Below, piece by piece: positions 9,201 to 20,455 of a stretch of DNA of 64,000 nt. The position numbers were made by a program, and so were the translations under genes. How positions within the stretch are numbered: the stretch's first letter is position 1; each line of letters opens with the position of its first letter. The stretch covers positions 93,007 to 157,006 of the forward strand of contig NW_005200250.1 in the NCBI RefSeq assembly GCF_000372725.1, written 5' to 3'. Under the pieces are notes generated by a model, which was not told the DNA's origin, did no database searches, and was given only the letters and a program-made list of their open reading frames with translations. This DNA comes from Emiliania huxleyi CCMP1516 (lineage: Eukaryota > Haptophyta > Isochrysidales > Noelaerhabdaceae).

Positions 9201-10257
9201 TGTACGGCTCCGGAGGTGTCTGCGAGTGCGTGGCGGCCTGCAAGAACCACTCCGAGTGCGTGGCCATCGTGCACAATCGGGAGCAAGACCCGCCCAACTG
9301 CAGGCTCAAGAGCGTGGCGGACACCTACGAGCGAGGTGACAAGGACGTCCTGTTCCCGTCGCTCGCCCCGCCGCCGCCTACCTCTCCGTCCGCGCCGCCG
9401 CCGCCACAGCCTCCCCCTCCGCCGCCGGGAGCTGCAACTCCACTTCGGTTCGCGACGTGCGGTCGGGCAGGCCGTTGCTCAGAGTCCGCGCGCTGGGCAG
9501 TGCCGTCGGAGCTGCACGAGGTACGTTGCTGCTCCGAGACGAAGCTCGGCAGCACGTGGCGCCGCTGGGGAGGCTGCTCTGTCTGGTCCGAGTCGGACGG
9601 GGCCGAGATGGGCGGCTGCCACCACGAGAAGAATTTTACCGAGGCGGAGGCCATCTGCTCCGCCGCCGGCGCCCGGCTCTGCACAACGGAGGAGCTGGAG
9701 GGCAACTGCGCGAGGGGCACCGGCTGCGGGCACGACTCTGATTTGATCTGGTCAGGAAGCCTTTCAGCGTCACTCCCGCCGCCTGCAGCCCCGCTGTCCC
9801 CCCCCACCGGCTTGTACGAATGCGCCGGCGACATGTCGGCGAGCTGCGACGCCGCGACGCCCGTTCGGCCTTGCGCGGGTGGCAGCGCAGACGCCGAGCA
9901 GGTTGAGGCGGGAGGGGCGATCTGGCTCGTGGATGGGCACCGGCGCGGTTCGGGGGTGCCGGAGGAAGCACAGCTCGATGTTGTAAAGGCGAGTCCAGCC
10001 CCGCATGGCCGTAGGCGCACAGCAGCTTCCCATCTACCCCCCCCCCCCGGTGCATGCAGGTGGGGTGTGAGGCCGACTGCGTGTGCCTCTGCCTCGTGAC
10101 GGAGAGCTGTTTCGCCTTTGACTACCGTGAGGCGAACAACGAGTGTCGCCGCTACAATGCGGCGGTACCGACAACCGACGTGCCCTGCGAAAAGGGACAG
10201 CACTACTGGCACCTGGTGGACGCGGAGCCGGCGGCCACGACAGACCTCCTCCCTTAG
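6293..10257 (+). CDS. Secreted subtilisin-like serine protease (S8) with proline-rich linkers and Cys-rich modules
   Basis: Six exons fit phase and splice rules: 6293-6504, 6573-6849, 6921-7234, 7299-7444, 7518-9982, 10060-10257 (about 1,203 residues). MALLKLLLILSISVTTASS is a signal peptide. A Cys-containing region and an inhibitor-I9-like prodomain (TLEEVMLDPSVRSIGAD) precede the catalytic domain, with Asp in VYVLDTGV (~237), His in WHGTHCAS (~286), oxyanion Asn in AAGNNNAD and Ser in GTSMACPHVAG (~447). The usual GHGTH reads WHGTH. Then come long Pro/Ser/Ala linkers resembling pherophorin or hydroxyproline-rich cell-wall proteins, separating at least three Cys-rich modules; two of them (GCEAECACKC...CVSFDW and GCEADCVCLC...CFAFDY) are copies of one PAN/Apple-like unit. 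Likely acts outside the cell or in the cell covering. Intron 4 is GC-AG and sits between 21-bp duplications. Confidence 0.88.
7445..7517 (+). other. GC-AG intron flanked by a 21-bp exon duplication
   Basis: Intron 4 of the protease gene. The bases at 7444-7464 and 7517-7537 are the same word (core CGGGCTCCACCTCTGGC) with one mismatch. Only removal of exactly 73 bp with GC...AG ends restores the conserved SGSTSG segment of the subtilase. Intron 1 (6505-6572) shows the same pattern with an 11-bp duplication, CTATGTGCGTC versus CTAGGTGCGTC. Confidence 0.75.
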
Positions 10258-11017
10258 GAGATGACTGCGGTCGCAGCTTGCAAGGATCTTGACGACAGAC
10301 GCAGCTGAAGGGCCCAGAGCGGCTGCTTGTGGTCGAGCTCGCGAAGAAAAAGTGCAAAACGACAAGGACGCGTGAGCGAAAGTAGAGGCACACCGCTCGT
10401 CGCGCCTGTCTGTGGTGGTGTGTACAAGTGTACTGTCGACTGTAGTGGCTCGTGTGACGTATGACGTACGGCTGTGTCGGAGTCGCTATCTGTGTTCTTG
10501 TACTCTGTGTTCGCGGGGGTGCCCTCAAGGAATGAAGGAATGAGTATCTCATTGCAAAGAGCCGTATCGCCCCCCCCCCCCCCCGTGGTTTCATGACGAC
10601 TACATCATTGTATCATCATGAGATTTTGTGACGCGCAAACGGATCGGAGAAGGCGCGGGACCCGCCGGGGGGCGCCCGGGGGAGAGTGCCCCCGCCCAAG
10701 GAAACACGCAAAAAAGAGACGCGAGGCCACATACATGAGAACATGACCCGCGTGTGAGAGGGACGCGTGAGCTGCTGGGCGAGACCGCGAGCGAAGCGTC
10801 CGGCGGGCTCGGAGTGTTGTAAATAAATAAATAAAAACGGACACCTATCTACTGTGAGATGGGTAAAAAGGAACGGGTCCCCGGAGTGTTGTGCCTGTGA
10901 GCCCACCTTTTTCCCTAGCTTTTTGTTTAGGCCACGAGCTCAACAGCACAGGGGGCAGGGGGAGAGGTGCCACCTCGGCCACAAGGGGATGGGACGAGAG
11001 CTGGAGTCCGCTATCGT
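10258..11017. other. Intergenic between convergent genes
   Basis: No gene recognised. Includes a C homopolymer at about 10569-10585 and an AAAT tail with AAAAACGGACACC at 10817-10850, which looks like the reverse of a SINE-like family A tail. Confidence 0.5.
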
Positions 11018-14000
11018 CTACTGGTAGGGGTCGCTCGCTATCCATGGATGTTGCAGCGCCTGCTGCGCCGTCGGCCGCTGGTCGGGGTCCACCTTGAGCA
11101 GCGACCCGACGAAGGAGAGGAAGAGCTTGTCGTCCGAGTGCAGCCGGTGCCGCAGCGAGGACGGCTTCGGCCGGAGCAGGCAGATGGCGCCGGAGGCGTC
11201 GCGCTCGTAGGGGGTGTCGCCGACGAAGAACTTGTGCGTGTGGCGACCGCGCTCAAGCATCCGCTGCGGGAAGGGGCCGAGGATGCCCACGATCCTACGG
11301 AAAGGGGGGGGGGGGGGCTTAAGGCTGACTCTGCGCGAAAAGGGGGCGTGCGCAGCCGCCCTCTCGGCAGCGCAGCGCGCGCGCGATCTGGGCGCGATCT
11401 CGGGCGCACCTCGCGAGCATGGTGGCGAGGGAGTCGTTTTGGAAGAGCACGTACCCCGTGTGCAGCTCCCCGAGGATGGCCCCGAGCGACCAGAGGTCGA
11501 TCTTTTGGCCGTAGCCGAGCCCGAGCACCACCTGCTCTCGTGGGCAAGGGGGGGGGGGGGGGGGGCTATTAATCCCCCCCCGGAAGCAAAACGCGAAAAC
11601 CCCAAAACCCCCCGGCCCCGGTAAGAGCCCCACTCCCCCTAAGAGGAAAGGGGATCCCCCCTGAAACAGGGGGGGCCCAAGTCCATCCCCTGCCGAAAGC
11701 ACACCAAAGGGGGGGGGGGGGTCCCTTGCCCCCCAAGGGGTCCCCAGGTTTCCCCAGGGGCGGGGGGGCCACCCCCTTGACCCCCCACCGCGAGTAGGAC
11801 TGGATCAGGATGTTCCCCCGCTTGAGGGCCCCATGGAAGAGGCCCAACCTAACCCCCCCCGATTTCGGGGCATTTCGGGGCATTTCGGGGGAATTGGAGG
11901 GGCCCCCCCGGGGGNNNNNNNNNNNNNNNNNNNNNNNNNNNNNNNNNNNNNNNNNNNNNNNNNNNNNNNNNNNNNNNNNNNNNNNNNNNNNNNNNNNNNN
12001 NNNNNNNNNNNNNNAGACGAGCTCTTCTTTTCACAGCTAGTACTCACAGCTAGTACTCACCGGTGCACGAAGACGAGCGCCTCCAGGCATTGCTTGGCGA
12101 TGCGGCGAAGGCGCGGCAGCTGGAAGTACCGCTCGCCGCCAGAGTCTCGGTTGAAGCGCGAGAACTCGTACCTGCGAAGGCGGGGGGGGGAGAGGCGGGA
12201 GTGCGGAGTCGCGGCCGGATCGAACGCACAAGTTGTCCCAAACATCTCGGCCGATCTCCGGCCGCATCTCGGCTGCATCTCGGCCGCGTCTCGCACAAGT
12301 TGTCGCGCAGCAGCTCGCAGACGAGGAAGAGATGCTCGCGGTGGTAAAAGTAGTCGTACATGCGCAGCACGTGGTGCTCGTCGCGCGGGTCGTGCCTCAA
12401 GGGGGGGGAAGGGGAGGCAGGCGGCCCGAGGTGAGGCATCCCCTCCACATGTGAGCCGAGGGCCGTCCCGTGGGCGAGGCGACAGCCAAATCTCCGGCGA
12501 GGCGACAGCCAAATCTCGAGGTCTCGAGGGGCGGAGAAAGGGACGAGTCGCGGCCAGCCGAGCCCGGCGACCCTCGGGCGGCAGGTCGCTCGCTCACTTG
12601 CGCAGGTATCGCAGGAGCTTGATCTCGTCGAGCGACTGGTCGAAGAAGTCCTTGTTGTTCTTGATGATCTTGATGCAAACCTGCGCGCGGCGCGAGATGG
12701 GGAGACATGGGACGAGGCGCTCTCCGCCGCAAGCTCGAGGGCCGTGGAGGGGCCGACCCCCTCCCTCCCCCTCCCTCCCCCTCCCTCCCCCTCCCTCCCC
12801 CTCCCTCCCCCTCCCTCCCCCTCCCTCCACCTCCCTCCCCCTCCCTCCCCCTCTCCTCCACCTCTCGGCGATCTCTCGGCTCCCGTCTCCGAGGATCTGC
12901 GGGGAGGGACCATCTCGGGCCTATCTCGGGCCTATCTCGGGCCTATCTCGGGCCTATCTCGGGCCATCTCGGCAGGCGGACCATCTCGCCCGTGTGCAGG
13001 TCGAGGCACTGCACCGCCTTGGAGAAGGCGGCCGAGCCGAGGTACTCCTTGACCTGCCGGGGAGATCAGCCGAGGTCAGCCGAGATCAGCCGAGATCAGC
13101 CGGGGGCGAGCCAGCTCGCCGACCTGGTAGCGCGACGCGATCAGCGAGTGCAGCCGGATCGGGAAGTCCTTATTCTCCTGCGCACAGCGAGGGCACTGTG
13201 AGGAGGCGCTCTTCACGGCAGCCGCCTCGGCAAGCCCTTCCCTTCTCCTCGAAGCCGGTCCGCGCGCGCTCGTGCACCACCCGCAGCTCCAGCGTCTCGA
13301 ACCTCGCCTGGCCGAGGCCATGTCTCGGCTCAGCCTCGGGGCTCAGCCTCGGCCGGAGAACGGCGCAGATCCCGATGAGATCTCGGCTGGATCTCGGCTG
13401 GATCTCGGCTGGATCTCGGCTGGATCTCGGACTCGCCTCGGCGGCGCGCATCCGCTCCATCGGGTCGACCTCCGGGTCGGACTCCTCGACCACCTGGAGG
13501 GGAACAGGGGCACAGAGGCCGTGACCTCGACACCTCGGGGCCCTCACGCCGCGCGACCATCCCCGGCCAACACCTCCTCCTCGCTCTCCTCGTCCTCCTC
13601 CTCCTCGCTCTCCTCCTCGTCGTCGTCCGGGGGAGGCCCAACCGGCGGACCCGTCTGCCGCCGCCTCCGTTCCCACCCGCGCGGCTCCTCCTCCTCGTCC
13701 TCCTCCTCCTCCTCCTCCTCCTCGTCCTCCTCAGCGCTGCCCCCTCCCAATGGGTACCCCGTCGCTCTCCTCTCCCGCCGCCCGCCCCTCCCCGCCGCCT
13801 CCGCCTCCTCCTCTCCCTCCTCCTCCTCCTCCTCCTCCTCCTCCTCCTCGTCGTCGTCGTCGCTCTCCGGCGGTGCAGGCGGCAAGCCCGTCAGGTTGCG
13901 CTTCATCTTTGGCGGCGTCGGCTGCTCCATCGCCTGCAGGACGGCGAGGCGAGGCGAGGAGGAGGAGTGAAGGAGAGGAGCGGAGAGAAGCGGAGAGGAG

Positions 14001-14415
14001 AAGAGAGGAGCGGAGCTGAGAGGAGAAGAGAGGGGCGGAGGAGAGGAGAGGAGAGGAGCGGAGCGGAGCGGAGCGGAGCGGAGAGGACTCCACGCCTCCT
14101 CCGTGAAAGCGACGCCGCTAGCCTCTCGCACGCTGCTGCGGCAGCTGCTCGCGTCGGAGTCGCGGCCGCTCGACGCGCGGAGCCTCACCACCCGCTCCAG
14201 CGACCGCGCGAGCGCCGCCTCCGTCGCCTCCGCCTCCTCCTTCTCGCCCCCCTTGACCGCCCACCCTACGCCCGCTGCGCCCGCCGCCGCAGCCTCCTCC
14301 GCCTCGCCCGCCGCGCCGCCCGCCGCGCCGCCGCCGGCGATGGCGGGCCGCGGCTGCAGCGCGCTGCCCCCTCCACCTCCCGCCTCCGAGGAACAGCTCT
14401 CGCCGCCGCTGGCCA

Positions 14416-14454
<39 letters not shown>

Positions 14455-15283
14455 CTGCAGCAGCCGGGCTGCCGGCAGGGGCGGTGGCAGCAGCGGTTGC
14501 GGCCGGGTTGGGGATAATCTCGAAGCCAGCGCGTGCTGCGGTGCGGGGTCTGTCGGCACCTGGCACGGACAGCGGCGCCCGTCTGTTCTCTCGCCCCCTC
14601 AGCTCTCTTGCACTCCCTTCTCTCTTCTCTGCTCCACCCCTCTGCCTCTAATTGCCGCTCCCGCCGCCCCTCTGCACCCCCTCCACCGCTCTCCCTCTCG
14701 CAGCGCTGCACCCCGCAGCGCGCGCCCTGCAGAGGAAGGAGCGGACCCTCCCTCTACCCCTCCCTCTCTGTCTCTGTCTCTGTCTCTGTCTCCCTCTCCC
14801 TCTCCCCTCACCCGAGCTGCAAGCGGAGCCCGCAGCGCTGTGCCCCGACGGCGAAGATACGGATCGAGGATTGGAGCAGCGCGAGGAGCGAGAGGAGCGG
14901 GAGGAGCGCGGAGAGCGCGCGCCCGCGGCGGCGAGCCGGTCCGTGCTCGGCGCTCCCGCGCTCGCCTCCTTCTCGTACCCCAAGTCCTCGTCGTCCTCCC
15001 ACTCGTCAACATCCGGGTCATCGTCGGGGTCGTGGAAGCGCGGTGGAGTTCCGTCCGTGTCGGGCGGCGCGACGAGGGGGGCTGGCGCGTCGGGCGCGTC
15101 GCCCGCGCCGCCGCCGCTGCCGCGGCCGCTCACGTTGGCGTGTGCCACCAGCCGCTCGAGCCGCGAAGAGGCGTCGGCGGTCAAGCCTGAGGCGGCAACC
15201 TCGCTCCTCAAGGCGGCCTCAGCCTGGTGGAGGCCCTTGGTGGAGAGGAAGTCGAGGATCAGGTCCAACGTGCTTTGCGTCAT
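11018..15283 (-). CDS. LisH-containing DYRK-family protein kinase (plant/algal DYRKP type)
   Basis: Exons from the start: 15283-14812, 14535-14096, 13933-13574, 13493-13437, 13307-13248, 13177-13124, 13053-12982, 12680-12598, 12395-12297, 12171-12061, an exon lost in poor sequence and a gap, 11531-11410, 11294-11018. The N-terminus is a LisH motif (LDLILDFLSTKGLHQAEAAL), then acidic and Ala/Gly-rich linkers. The DYRK homology region and kinase follow: RTGFEENKDF, SRYQVKEYLGSAAFSKAVQ, VCIKIIKNNKDFFDQSLDE, YDYFYHREHLFLVCELL, GYGQKIDLWSLGAILGELHTG, VDPDQRPTAQQALQHPW. Family members autophosphorylate an activation-loop tyrosine and then phosphorylate Ser/Thr. The catalytic and activation loops cannot be read. 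Introns hold 11-bp minisatellites; one is GA-AG and two are GC-AG. Confidence 0.9.
11546..11914. other. Low-quality sequence next to an assembly gap
   Basis: The stretch is full of G and C runs. On the minus strand it reads HGALKRGNILIQSYSRWGVK where a DYRK catalytic loop (HCDLKPENILIxSYSRCEVK) belongs, so real coding sequence is present but miscalled. This is what the tail of a poor sequencing read looks like. Do not take codons here at face value. Confidence 0.85.
11915..12014. other. Assembly gap (100 N)
   Basis: Exactly 100 N, a conventional placeholder. It interrupts the DYRK kinase gene between the exon ending EALVFVHR and the catalytic loop. Confidence 0.98.
12755..12855. repeat. CCCCTCCCTC simple repeat inside a kinase intron
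   Basis: About ten copies of a pyrimidine 8-mer (CTCCCTCC) on the plus strand, lying in the DYRK intron between exons 12982-13053 and 12598-12680. Confidence 0.85.
12915..12970. repeat. 11-bp minisatellite (GCCTATCTCGG)n in a kinase intron
   Basis: Five consecutive units GCCTATCTCGG followed by a degenerate one, in the same DYRK intron as the pyrimidine repeat. Unit length and core TCTCGG match the other intronic minisatellites of the window. Confidence 0.85.
13068..13108. repeat. 11-bp minisatellite (CCGAGATCAG)n in a kinase intron
   Basis: Three to four copies of CCGAGATCAG or CCGAGGTCAG between DYRK exons 13124-13177 and 12982-13053. Confidence 0.75.
13178..13247 (-). other. Putative GA-AG intron, 70 bp
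   Basis: Removing these 70 bp joins RTGFE to ENKDFP, the conserved DYRK sequence. The intron would begin GAGAAG and end GCGCAG, and the next exon begins GAGAAT, so AGGAGAA is duplicated at both ends. No GT or GC donor in the region gives the conserved protein. The intron carries the GCCTCCTCAC...GCTGTGCGCAG variant of the introner 3' end. Confidence 0.6.
13375..13436. repeat. 11-bp minisatellite (GATCTCGGCTG)n in a GC-AG kinase intron
   Basis: About five units of GATCTCGGCTG in the intron between exons 13493-13437 and 13307-13248. That intron is flanked by the duplication AGGCGAG and uses a GC donor. Confidence 0.85.
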
Positions 15284-15358
15284 TCTCTTCGCGGGAGCCC
15301 CGGGCAGCGAGCCGGCTCGGCGTGTGAGCCACAGAAAATTACGCTGCGGGACCTGGAT

Positions 15359-16059
15359 GTGCGGTTACCGACTGCACTCCAAGTGCTCCAAGTTCAGCGG
15401 AGCTGGGAATAGGACCTCCGCAAGCGGCGTGGAAGGAGCGGTTGCGCATCCCTCCGGAGGCCCCTCTGCGCCGGGGAGGCGTTGTTGGAGGCTAGGACGC
15501 ACGCAAGCGTCGGCTTGGCCTGCACAAGCTTTTCCGGCAAACAAAAAGGAAAACAGAGGGTCCCCAGCACTTTGCGTTTCCGGAAATTTCCAGGGAAAAC
15601 AGAGGGTGTTTGGTGCTCCATTCTGGAAACTCGCGAGTTTCCCTGAGTCTGAGAGCTGGTCTGGGGCAAAATCTGACGCAAAATTGAGGAAATCGGCACG
15701 ATACCCAGGCGGTCGCAGGGTATTTTCCAGTTATACCCGGGGTTTTCCAGGTATACCCGCAAAATACCCGGTATTTTGCCGATTTGGCTGATTTTGGGTC
15801 CAAACCAGCCTCAGACTCGGCTCAGAGCCCGGAAAATTTGATGGGTTCCCCGGAGTTTTCCCGGGAAAATAGAGAGGAAAAGAGAGGGTGCTGTCGAGAA
15901 AAAAGGAAAGGAAAAGAGACGGGGTGCGAGAGGAAAAGCTTGTTCAGCCTAAAAGCGTCCGTCGCCCTTTTCAAACTCGGGGCCCACTCCGCTACGCTCC
16001 GACCCGAATTTGGAGGGCCTAAAAGTTTAAGGTGTTGCTGCGCAAAAGGGGTCGGACAC
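15359..16059 (+). repeat. Dispersed repeat R4, copy 1, split by a MITE
   Basis: The two arms (about 15393-15511 and 15953-16059) match 22228-22430 in order, including AGCGGAGCTGGGAATAGGAC, CTGCGCCGGGGAGGCG and CCCACTCCGCTACGCTCC. The insert between them is absent from the second copy. The motif GACTGCACTCCAAGTGCTCC precedes this copy. Confidence 0.85.
15512..15952. mobile_element. MITE-like non-autonomous DNA transposon, 441 bp, 7-bp target duplication
   Basis: Comparison with the uninterrupted repeat at 22.2-22.4 kb defines the ends. AAGCGTC is present at 15505-15511 and again at 15953-15959 but only once in the empty site. The ends are imperfect inverted repeats sharing ACAAGCTTTTCC (start GGCCTGCACAAGCTTTTCC, end the reverse complement of GGCTGAACAAGCTTTTCC). 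No coding capacity. A piece of the same sequence lies inverted at 28810-28880. Confidence 0.8.
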
Positions 16060-16180
16060 AGGGCGCAGCTCATGCTAAGAGCTAGAAGGGGAGCTAGAGA
16101 GAACGACTACCCTGTCCCATTATTGCGTACACCAACACCACAAAAGCTCTCTCTCTCCTGTCCTCACTCAGGGGGGTCAC

Positions 16181-16640
16181 AACTACCGAGTCCCTCGACT
16201 AGCTGCCACGTTGCCGACCGAGAGCGGATCTCCTCCTGCTCCGCAAGGAGGGTGGCCAAGGCTAAAGTCTTGCCGGAGCCGCCGGGCGCGTTGACGACAT
16301 GGAGAAGGTCGCCCTTTTGCACTTGTACTTGTAGAGATGCTCGAGGGGGTGCTTTGTGGGGCGGTGCGCAGCCAGGCCAGCAGTGAGGGGAGGCGCACCC
16401 TCACTCTCCTCGGTTGCAGAGCTCGTCGGATGCTGCGGCACGACGGGAGGGTCGCGACAGCAGTCCTCGGGCGAGCCGACGCGCATGTCCAACCAGCGCT
16501 GGGACTCGTTGTGACGGCAGACGCCGGCTGCCTCTCCAACCGCTTCTGCAGCTTCCTTCTTTGCCCGGTGCATGGGCTCGATCCGATTCCGCAGCGTGTC
16601 GTCCCCAGCGGCGGTGCTGCGCGGGAGGCGGCCGCGGGCA
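16181..16640 (-). pseudogene. Helicase/ATPase-like remnant with a Walker A motif
   Basis: The minus strand carries HVVNAPGGSGKTLALATLLAE, a P-loop as in Pif1- or Helitron-type helicases, with NESQRWLDMRVGSPEDC upstream. No complete helicase domain is present and the remnant looks broken. Origin (host helicase, Helitron or another element) cannot be decided from this fragment. Confidence 0.45.
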
Positions 16641-17164
16641 CGCTGGGCTCGATCAGCGGCTTTCCCTCAGTTGCTCCGAAAGCACGGATTTGGCGGACGT
16701 TCTGGGCTTCAATTTTACGGATGTCTTGGCACCAGCTGAAGGCTTGCCCCCGTCCATGGCTCAGATCACATGGTTTCTAAACTCGGTGTCGAACCACCAG
16801 CCCGACGCTCACTACAAGTGACTGCACGGTATTCGGATTTTGCTACTTGCTCGTGTGGGGGTATATTGCTGATTTGTCAATGGCACCGCGTCTGCGACGC
16901 GGGCGCCTTGCGGGCAGAGCCCTTAGCCACCCTTTATATCTTGCGCGGTCAAAAAATGTTTGTTGATCGGCTCGGTAAGGAATGACTCAAAGAGGTCGAG
17001 CCGCGCTAATGGGGTGTCTCCGAGCTTACTGGAGCTCTGATGGACGGCCCTGACTATGAATCCCTGACACACAGAGAGTCACTCCGACGGCACACAACAC
17101 CCTATAACTGCGTCATGACCAGCCTGCCATGTGTCGCCGGTGCCGCATTCGTCGCAGTGCTTCT

Positions 17165-17458
17165 TTAGCAGGCGGTGGACTGTCGGCTGCGAGGACGGTC
17201 GCATTTGCGCGAGGCGAGGCGAGCATTCAGACGCGTTGCATGCGCCATGACTCGCGCCAGCGCGTGCGGGAGCTCCTGGCTGAGCGTTGAGTCCAGGCGA
17301 GTTGCGCTGGCCACGATCGCTACGCCGAGCCGAGCTGACGCGCCGAGGCGCCGGCCAGTCGCAGCCGTGAGGCATGCCACAGCAGCAGAGGCATCTGCCA
17401 CCCATTGGGCGGGCAGACAGAAGGCCAGGGCAGCACTGGCAAGTGCAACGCGCCTCAT
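17165..17458 (-). CDS. Possible small secreted protein (97 residues)
   Basis: ORF beginning MRRVALASAALAFCLPAQWVADASA, which looks like a signal peptide with a cleavage site after ASA. The remainder is basic with no domain recognised. Nothing else supports it, and GC-rich DNA often gives such ORFs by chance. Confidence 0.3.
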   Translation of the reverse strand: MRRVALASAALAFCLPAQWVADASAAVACLTAATGRRLGASARLGVAIVASATRLDSTLSQELPHALARVMAHATRLNARLASRKCDRPRSRQSTAC

Positions 17459-17486
17459 GTCGGAGAGCGACCGTGCCTCCTTCGCC

Positions 17487-17674
17487 GGTTATGATGTAGA
17501 GTTTGTTGGTTATGATGTAGAGTTTGTTGCAGAGATTTCACGTTGTAGAGCGCCTCTACATCGCTCTACAGGCGACTCACATCGTCACGCGGCGGATGTA
17601 GAGCTCTACAGCTCTACAGAGCGCTCCAGAGCGCTCTACATCTCTACAGCTCTACAGCGCTCTACACTCTACAT
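17487..17674. repeat. Cluster of TGTAGAG / CTCTACA palindromic words
   Basis: Begins with a 21-bp tandem duplication (GGTTATGATGTAGAGTTTGT twice, 17487-17529). From 17544 to 17674 there are more than a dozen CTCTACA or TGTAGAG words, often joined by GCGC into inverted pairs such as TGTAGAGCGCCTCTACA and GATGTAGAGCTCTACA. Strong local self-complementarity; function unknown. Confidence 0.75.
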
Positions 17675-17987
17675 CCTCCACACCCTCCCTCAGGATCGGA
17701 GTCAGAAGAGTCATCCTGGCGCGAGGAGAGCTCGATAAACTCGAGGGGCCAAAATACGCCGCGAGGAGCGCGGAGTTGCGCCGAGAGGCGGGAGAAGCCG
17801 CGAGAGCAAAGGGATCGGCGGGCGGCGGCGGCGCCGCAGAACGAGGCAGGGGGGAGAGCGACGCGACAGAGGATAGAACAGGCAGGGAGGGGCGCTGTCC
17901 CTTGTCAGGAGCAGGAGAACTAGGAGAGCGCAACCAGTAGGAGGCCCGCGCCTGCCCCCGTGCCGCCGGGTGCAACTTTGTCCTATA

Positions 17988-18217
17988 CGAGAGCTGGGAC
18001 CCTGTCGTGTGTGGGTGAACCCTGCCCAGGCCCCAGCCGCAGCCCCCCTCCCCGTCTCGTCGCCGGTCGTCCGTCTCGCGATGCGCTCCCCCCACTCTCC
18101 CGTCCGCCTCGGCCCTCTGAGCTCTCTGTCCCTGGGATCTCGCTCCCAAGACCCAACTCCCATTCCTCGTTTGGGATTGGGTTGTCTGTGTTTTCTTTCT
18201 TTCTTTCTTTGGGCCAC
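17988..18217 (+). mobile_element. SINE-like family A, long copy with TTTC tail
   Basis: Matches 5690-5850 at GGGACCCTGTCGTGTG, GGGTGAACCCTGCCCAG, TCGCGATGCGCTCCCC and CCTCGTTTGG, and ends in (TTTC)4. Lies just downstream of the glycosyltransferase gene on the other strand. Confidence 0.6.
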
Positions 18218-18241
18218 CGAATATAAAGAAACTCGTGCCCG

Positions 18242-20043
<1,802 letters not shown>

Positions 20044-20385
20044 TCCCAGCTGCTCGGTGTGAACAGAGTTCGTACACCGAGCAGCAGGGAGCTCCGCAAC
20101 TCGAGATCCCTCGAGAGTTCACGCGGAGTCGGCTGGGGCTATACCAGACAGTCCAAAACAGGAATCACAAATCGAGAGTCCAAAAAAAGAATAAAAAAAG
20201 CGACTGCAAAAATCGGTGGCCAGAGTCCGAGCTTTGAACGTGTGGGCGGCAGCTGTCTGTTTACAGGCGCTGGCCGCCCGCGCGCGCGCCGGACCGGCTC
20301 CGGCACGTCCGGCGCTGGGCGGCGCGCGTCCACACTGCGCGTCGCGCAAAAGGCGAGCGCTCGCCGCCGCTACGGCGGCGGCGGC

Positions 20386-20455
20386 GGCCGACGGCCGACG
20401 GCCGACGGCCGACGGCCGACGGCCGACGGCAGACGGCCGACGGCATACGGCCTAG
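20386..20455. repeat. 7-bp tandem repeat (CGACGGC)n
   Basis: About nine units of CGACGGC with three variant units at the end. The unit contains the self-complementary core GCCG-CGGC. It overlaps the 3' end of the ankyrin ORF. Confidence 0.9.

Larger units (their letters stand above)
15284..17164. other. Repeat-rich intergenic region
   Basis: Contains the nested repeat at 15359-16059, a helicase-like relic at 16181-16640 and, at 16690-16760 on the minus strand, a short coding fragment with KPSAGAKT that also occurs at 22907-22929. No intact gene. Confidence 0.6.
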
